A stretch of 64,000 bases of DNA, taken from positions 124,001 through 188,000 of the forward strand of contig MDYQ01000001.1 in the NCBI GenBank assembly GCA_003024175.1. Reading direction: 5' to 3'. The first letter of the stretch is position 1. The number at the start of each line of letters is the position of its first letter. Source of the stretch: Planoprotostelium fungivorum (lineage: Eukaryota > Evosea > Variosea > Cavosteliida > Cavosteliaceae). A model generated the notes under the pieces. That model worked only from the letters and a program-made list of their open reading frames with translations, did not search any database and was not told the origin of the DNA. Made by a program: the position numbers and the translations under genes. Shown here piece by piece: positions 59,749 to 64,000 of this stretch.

Positions 59749-62700
59749 TCAAAACTCTATACTTCCAGTGTGATGATGCTGGTCGCCATCTTGCACATCA
59801 ATGTCTGTTTCAGACGAAGATCTCAATCGGGTCTGATGGCCGATGACAGATAAAGAGATCTGTTCATCGTAATCGTCTGCGTTCTTCAGATAAGAGCTCG
59901 TCCTCGGTGTGTCGGCGTAGCCATTGCCAGATAACCTCCCCATCTCCCCAACGTCCGAATCGTAGTTGTCCATCTCCAACTCATTGTAGCTGCCATCGTC
60001 CTCCGAACTCTAAAGAGGGTCAACGATGTGACGTGTGAGTTGAGATCGGATGATGGATGATGCAATCACCGAAGATGGAAGAGGAGGTGGTGCCTCCATG
60101 GCCCTGTGAGCGGTTTCTAAGAGTCTGGGGTACTTATTGAGAAGCTCCTCGTAGATGTAATGGAAGGTGGGCCTCTTGTTCGGGTCCGTGTTCCAGCAGT
60201 CCAACATGATGGAGTACATGGCAGCTGGACACCTCTCGGGTCGGGGCAGTCTACCGCCCGATACAACAAACTCGGTGGCCTCGCGGTTGTTCATCGTTTC
60301 GTATGGAACTGTTTCACATGAGACGTCCGTGATGATGTTGCATCGCGATGTGTCAGATGATGATGCATTAGAAGACGATGGTGATGAGACTCACGCGTTC
60401 CAAAAGAGAAGATCTCCCAAGCACAGACCTGTCACGATGAGTTTTCACATGATGTCTCATGCTCACTCCAAAGGACCAGACATCGGTCTTCATGCTGCTG
60501 CGTTGCTGCTTGATGGCTTCGGGTGCCGTCCACTTGTAAGGAATGACCCTCGAGTTGGCATCGTAGATACTGTTCTCACGACTGAGGCCGAAATCGGAGA
60601 TCTACAACGAGTCAGGAGAATTTTCCTACGATATTTCACCTTGACTCTCAGGCTGGAGTCCACCAAGAGATTTCTCGCCGAAAGGTCCCTGTCGCAAATG
60701 AGAAGGTGAAATTTGAGGGAAATTTCCCACCTGTGGATGATCTTCTTCGATTGTAGATACATCATACCCTTCGTCTGTGATGACGTCATCACACGTCATC
60801 ATCATCTACAACTCACCACATCGAAGGTCATACCGATGAGGTCCAGATTGCTCAGATCATCTTCCGATTCGGGTTTCCTTAGCATGACATCCAAAGCACC
60901 TCCATTCATGTATTCTAACACCTGATCGAGTCAATTTTGTGTCGTCTACAACGTTGTAGACTGACCATGTAAGTCTGTTGGTTCGTCACGTGTAATCCGA
61001 ACAGTCGAACGATGTTCGGATGATTCAGACGGCTGTGTGGGTCAGAATAGGAGTGTCATCTACAACGCACCATAACAATTTGATCTCGTCTCTGAATTTC
61101 TTCAACTCGGTGGGGTCCTCTCCTGCACTGCGTCGGCACGATCAATTGAGACGATGATGTCATCACCTCTCAGTAGACCCTTGAGAGCAACCGTTGTACC
61201 GTCCCACGTACCCTGTCGAACTTCGCCGAAATTTCCCGATCCAATGACTTCTCCCATCTCGACGTTAGAGAGGAGAATTCTCTCGAGAATCTGCTCCGTC
61301 TCCATCTACAACGAGTCAATTTCACCGCGATGACGTCATCACCTCTCTCTTCTTCAGTTCGGCCGATTTGGGTCGCCTCCTCTTCAGCCACACGATGAAC
61401 TGTATACGTCACGTGACGTCACGTGACGTCATCACTCACCCCCACCAGCAGTATGACCATGATGACAGTACCGAGAACGATGGGAATGATGATAGGAACG
61501 ATGTTGCTGCTCTCCGGTGGAATCATCTGACAGTAGAAACTTCCATCGTAATTTCTTCCGGTGATTTTTCCGGTGCAGAGAACGTTCGGAGAATCGTCGC
61601 CGGAAAATTCGAGAACGCTGTCGTTGGCCAGGCCGATGGTCTGGCCGTTCCACTGATTCTTCTGGGTCTCCAGCTGATGACGTCATCACACGTCATCACA
61701 CGTCATCGTAGAGATATCTCGTGTGATATCTCACCTGACCGTTGGACTCCATGTAGATGGCAGTACCGTAGAATATATTCGATGCCTTGTTGTTGGTGAA
61801 CGTGTTTGTGATTAAATTACCCGATCCAGTCATGGCCATCGCACCACCTGGGAACATGAGGGACACGTTCATCTACAACGAGCCTCACCCATGACGGCAG
61901 AATTTTCCGTGAATTGATTGTTGACGATCATCATCACCGTAGCGTTCACTGGATTATGTATTCCCAAGGCTCCACCGATATTCGTCGCATTATTATTCAC
62001 AAATTGATTCGTATCGATCACAACTTGATTGCCAGAGCCTCTCTTCAGACCTGCCTCGTTGTAGACGATGACACATCATAAGTCTCACCTTGAGATGCTG
62101 AGACTTGGATGAAGACCGCTCCGTAATTTTTCGCGGAATTTTCGCGGAAGATGGAGTTGGTGACGGCCGTGTCTCCGGCGGAGGCGATGGCGGCGCCATT
62201 TTGGGCGGAATTTCCGTGAAATTCCGTGGCCCACACGCTGAGTGAGGAAGTCTGACTGCTGTACACTGCCGATCCCGTGTTGTCGTACACCTTGCAGGAT
62301 ACGACGGCTACGCTGGCCTGGTTGGTTGCCGTGACAACCGAGCCCATACCATCACCACCCGTATTCATGGATAAATTGGTATTGGTGATCTACAACGATC
62401 GTGTCAGGTGGAGTACGAGGGAAAGACATGCAAATGATGATACGTATCGTACGCATGTATGTGATGTGATTCTCACCCTGACAATCGAGTCATCGATGTA
62501 GATGGCGCTCTTGTGCTGACGCATATTACTTTGGTCGATCACTACTTGGGAGCAGGCAGCGATGGTGATAGCACTACCCGCACTGGTGGCGAAGGTTGCA
62601 TTGTTGTTGTACCAAGTTACGTTCGAGATGGTGACGTCATCGGTCGATGTGACTCCTTCGAGATAGAATCCCGCGTAGATCTGCAATGCGTCAGAAATTT

Positions 62701-64000
62701 CGCTCAGATCTCACACCCACCGAGGCGGTGTTGTTGGCCACGGTGGCGTTGTAGATGGTGAACGTCTCCGTATAGATCTGAGAACAGTAGAGGGTAGCGG
62801 CAGCGTAGGCCGTGTTGTCATTCATCGTGACTCGGTGTAGATTGATGTTGTCATAATCCCCCGAGATAAGAGAAATGATTCCTATGCTCGATGCTGTGCC
62901 GGGTGCTGAGTTGTAGACGAACGATGTGTCAGTGATATTCAGATCGGTATCTGTCCACGATGAGTCATGATATGATATCGTACGAGACATCTCACTGTTT
63001 CCCAGGATGTAGATGGCAGCACCACTGTTGCTGCTGCCGCTCTTGAAACCAGCTTGGTTCGATGCAAAAATAGAATTCTGGATCACAATGGCGTTCATAC
63101 CATTCGATCTATAAATAGCTCCACCCAGGTTCGCTTGGTTGTACCTACCTACTCAGCCTCTCCCCACAAGAAACTACTTCACCTGAATGTAGCCTCGTCG
63201 ACGAGTACGAGGCTGATGTTTCCCTTGATGAAAGAGATAGCGCCTCCAGTGGTGGCCGCGCTGTTCGACTCGAAATTTCCGCCCGAAATTTGTACGTAAG
63301 GGGCCGTACATCCATTGAACACGATGACACCTCCCGTGTCCAGGTCGGCAGAATTGTTCGTCCACGAGTTTTCGATGAAAACTATGCCGTTGCGATTGAC
63401 GACAGTGTCGACGTAGACAGCGCCACCGTAACCGGCCGCGTTGCTCGACATGGTGCAGCCTTGTACTCTCATGAGGGCTGTGTTTGATTTGATGTACATG
63501 GCACCACCTGGGACTATCAGGGACGGATTCTTCTACAACGAGACACTCACCGAATAACGTGGCGGAATTGTTAGACAGGGTGGAGTTGAGTAGTAAAAAG
63601 TTTAAGATGTCTGATTGTAGAATGCAGATGACCCCTCCATTTTCCGCCGAATTATTTTCGAATAAACTGTTCGAGATGGTGAAGTTATCGATCTTAGCCT
63701 CCGAGTCGGTAAAAATAGCTCCTCCCTGATAGGCATACGAATCAGTGATGTTGATCGAATCGATGACCAATCGATCGATGTGGTTACCCAGGTAGATGGC
63801 TACATCACGTGAGAAATTTCACGTAGATCTCCCCACCTCCTCCACGCAGTACGACGGTCGTGTTGTAGAAGATCGAATTGGATATTTTCACGTCGATGAC
63901 TCTTCCTCCGAGCATTTCGATGGCAGCTCCACGCAATTGCGCGGTCGTGTTGTAGAACAGGCAAGAATCGATCACGAGGGTCTCGATCTACAACGCGTCA
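59749..64000 (-). CDS. Receptor tyrosine-kinase-like protein with beta-helix ectodomain (5' end outside window)
   Basis: The gene continues past the right edge. The ectodomain (64000 to about 61540) is a long parallel beta-helix with many GAIY/ENNSA steps, such as SLFENNSAENGGVICI, GAAIYILGNSEMS, TVANNTASVG and QVVIDTNQFVNNNATNIGGA. A membrane span (IVPIIIPIVLGTVIMVILLV) is at about 61530-61440, followed by a basic stop (WLKRRRPKSAELKKRE). The kinase has IGSGNFGEVRQGTW, TTVALKGLLR, IIHRDLSARNLLVDSSLR, ISDFGLSRENSIYDANSR, YKWTAPEAIKQQRSSMKTDV, WEIFSFGT and CWNTDPNKRPTFHYIYEEL. HRDL-ARN, the W-APEA loop and the CW...RPTF end are tyrosine-kinase features. The tail (59990-59749) has several Tyr in acidic contexts (MDNYDSDVG, NADDYDEQ), possible phosphorylation sites. 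Confidence 0.87.
60946..60959. repeat. CTACAACGTTGTAG palindrome, receptor kinase intron
   Basis: The palindrome follows a GTCAGT donor in the kinase-domain intron; the acceptor is CTCGATCAG downstream. Confidence 0.85.
61408..61432. repeat. ACGTCACGTGACGTCACGTGACGT run, receptor kinase intron
   Basis: A longer array of the same CACGTG/TGACGTCA words lies just inside the intron next to the membrane span exon. Confidence 0.8.

Overview
The window is nuclear DNA from a gene-dense, intron-rich, free-living protist. The best fit is an amoebozoan of the Acanthamoeba or protosteloid (Planoprotostelium-like) kind; this is inferred from gene content, not from a search. Most introns are 40-60 nt, start GTGAG and end in CAG or GTAG. 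Intergenic gaps are often only 70-200 bp. The gene set is typically eukaryotic: calmodulin, Hop2, DPH2, CRIPT, telomerase reverse transcriptase, AP-4 sigma, WASHC3, BRAP2, an OSCA/TMEM63 channel, a plant-type Qb-SNARE, a tyrosine-kinase receptor and gelsolin. No virus-like element, transposon, tRNA, rRNA or CRISPR array was seen.

Layout. 1-573 is the 3' end of a beta-helix protein (+). 1.5-2.4 kb is a charged unknown protein (+). 2.4-6.7 kb holds Hop2, an unknown gene and DPH2 (all -). 7.2-10.5 kb holds an RA-like/B-box protein and calmodulin (+). 10.8-12.2 kb is a divergent pair, a membrane protein (-) and CRIPT (+). 12.9-14.7 kb is a secreted Cys-rich repeat protein (+). 14.8-19.3 kb is one large DUF924-FSH hydrolase-LRR fusion (-). 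19.5-24.4 kb is TERT (-), divergent from AP-4 sigma (+). 25.5-27.5 kb is a HAPSTR1-like gene (-) divergent from WASHC3 (+). 27.5-32.1 kb holds a PH-ArfGAP, a candidate structured RNA and an AT-hook/GST fusion (+). 32.9-34.8 kb is BRAP2 (+). 34.9-41.3 kb holds a DMT transporter (-), a Zn2Cys6-PAS regulator (+) and an OSCA/TMEM63 channel (-). 41.6-46.0 kb is a kinase fused to an ATG11/ATG17- or TBK1-like scaffold (-). 46.2-50.3 kb holds a microbial-type rhodopsin, an NPSN-type SNARE and an ABC-F ATPase (+). 50.4-59.5 kb holds six minus-strand genes, ending with a C2/charged-helix/gelsolin protein. 59.7-64 kb is a tyrosine kinase receptor with a beta-helix ectodomain (-), cut by the window edge.

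Several genes concern membrane traffic and endosomal actin (AP-4, WASHC3, ArfGAP, SNARE, gelsolin) and sensing (rhodopsin, receptor kinase, mechanosensitive channel). They are not an operon; neighbours are independent. The most unusual items are the fusion architectures, the rhodopsin with altered proton-transfer residues, and families of palindromic words that recur inside introns of unrelated genes. Exon boundaries were inferred by reading frame, GT-AG signals and family alignment by eye, so individual junctions may be off by a few bases.
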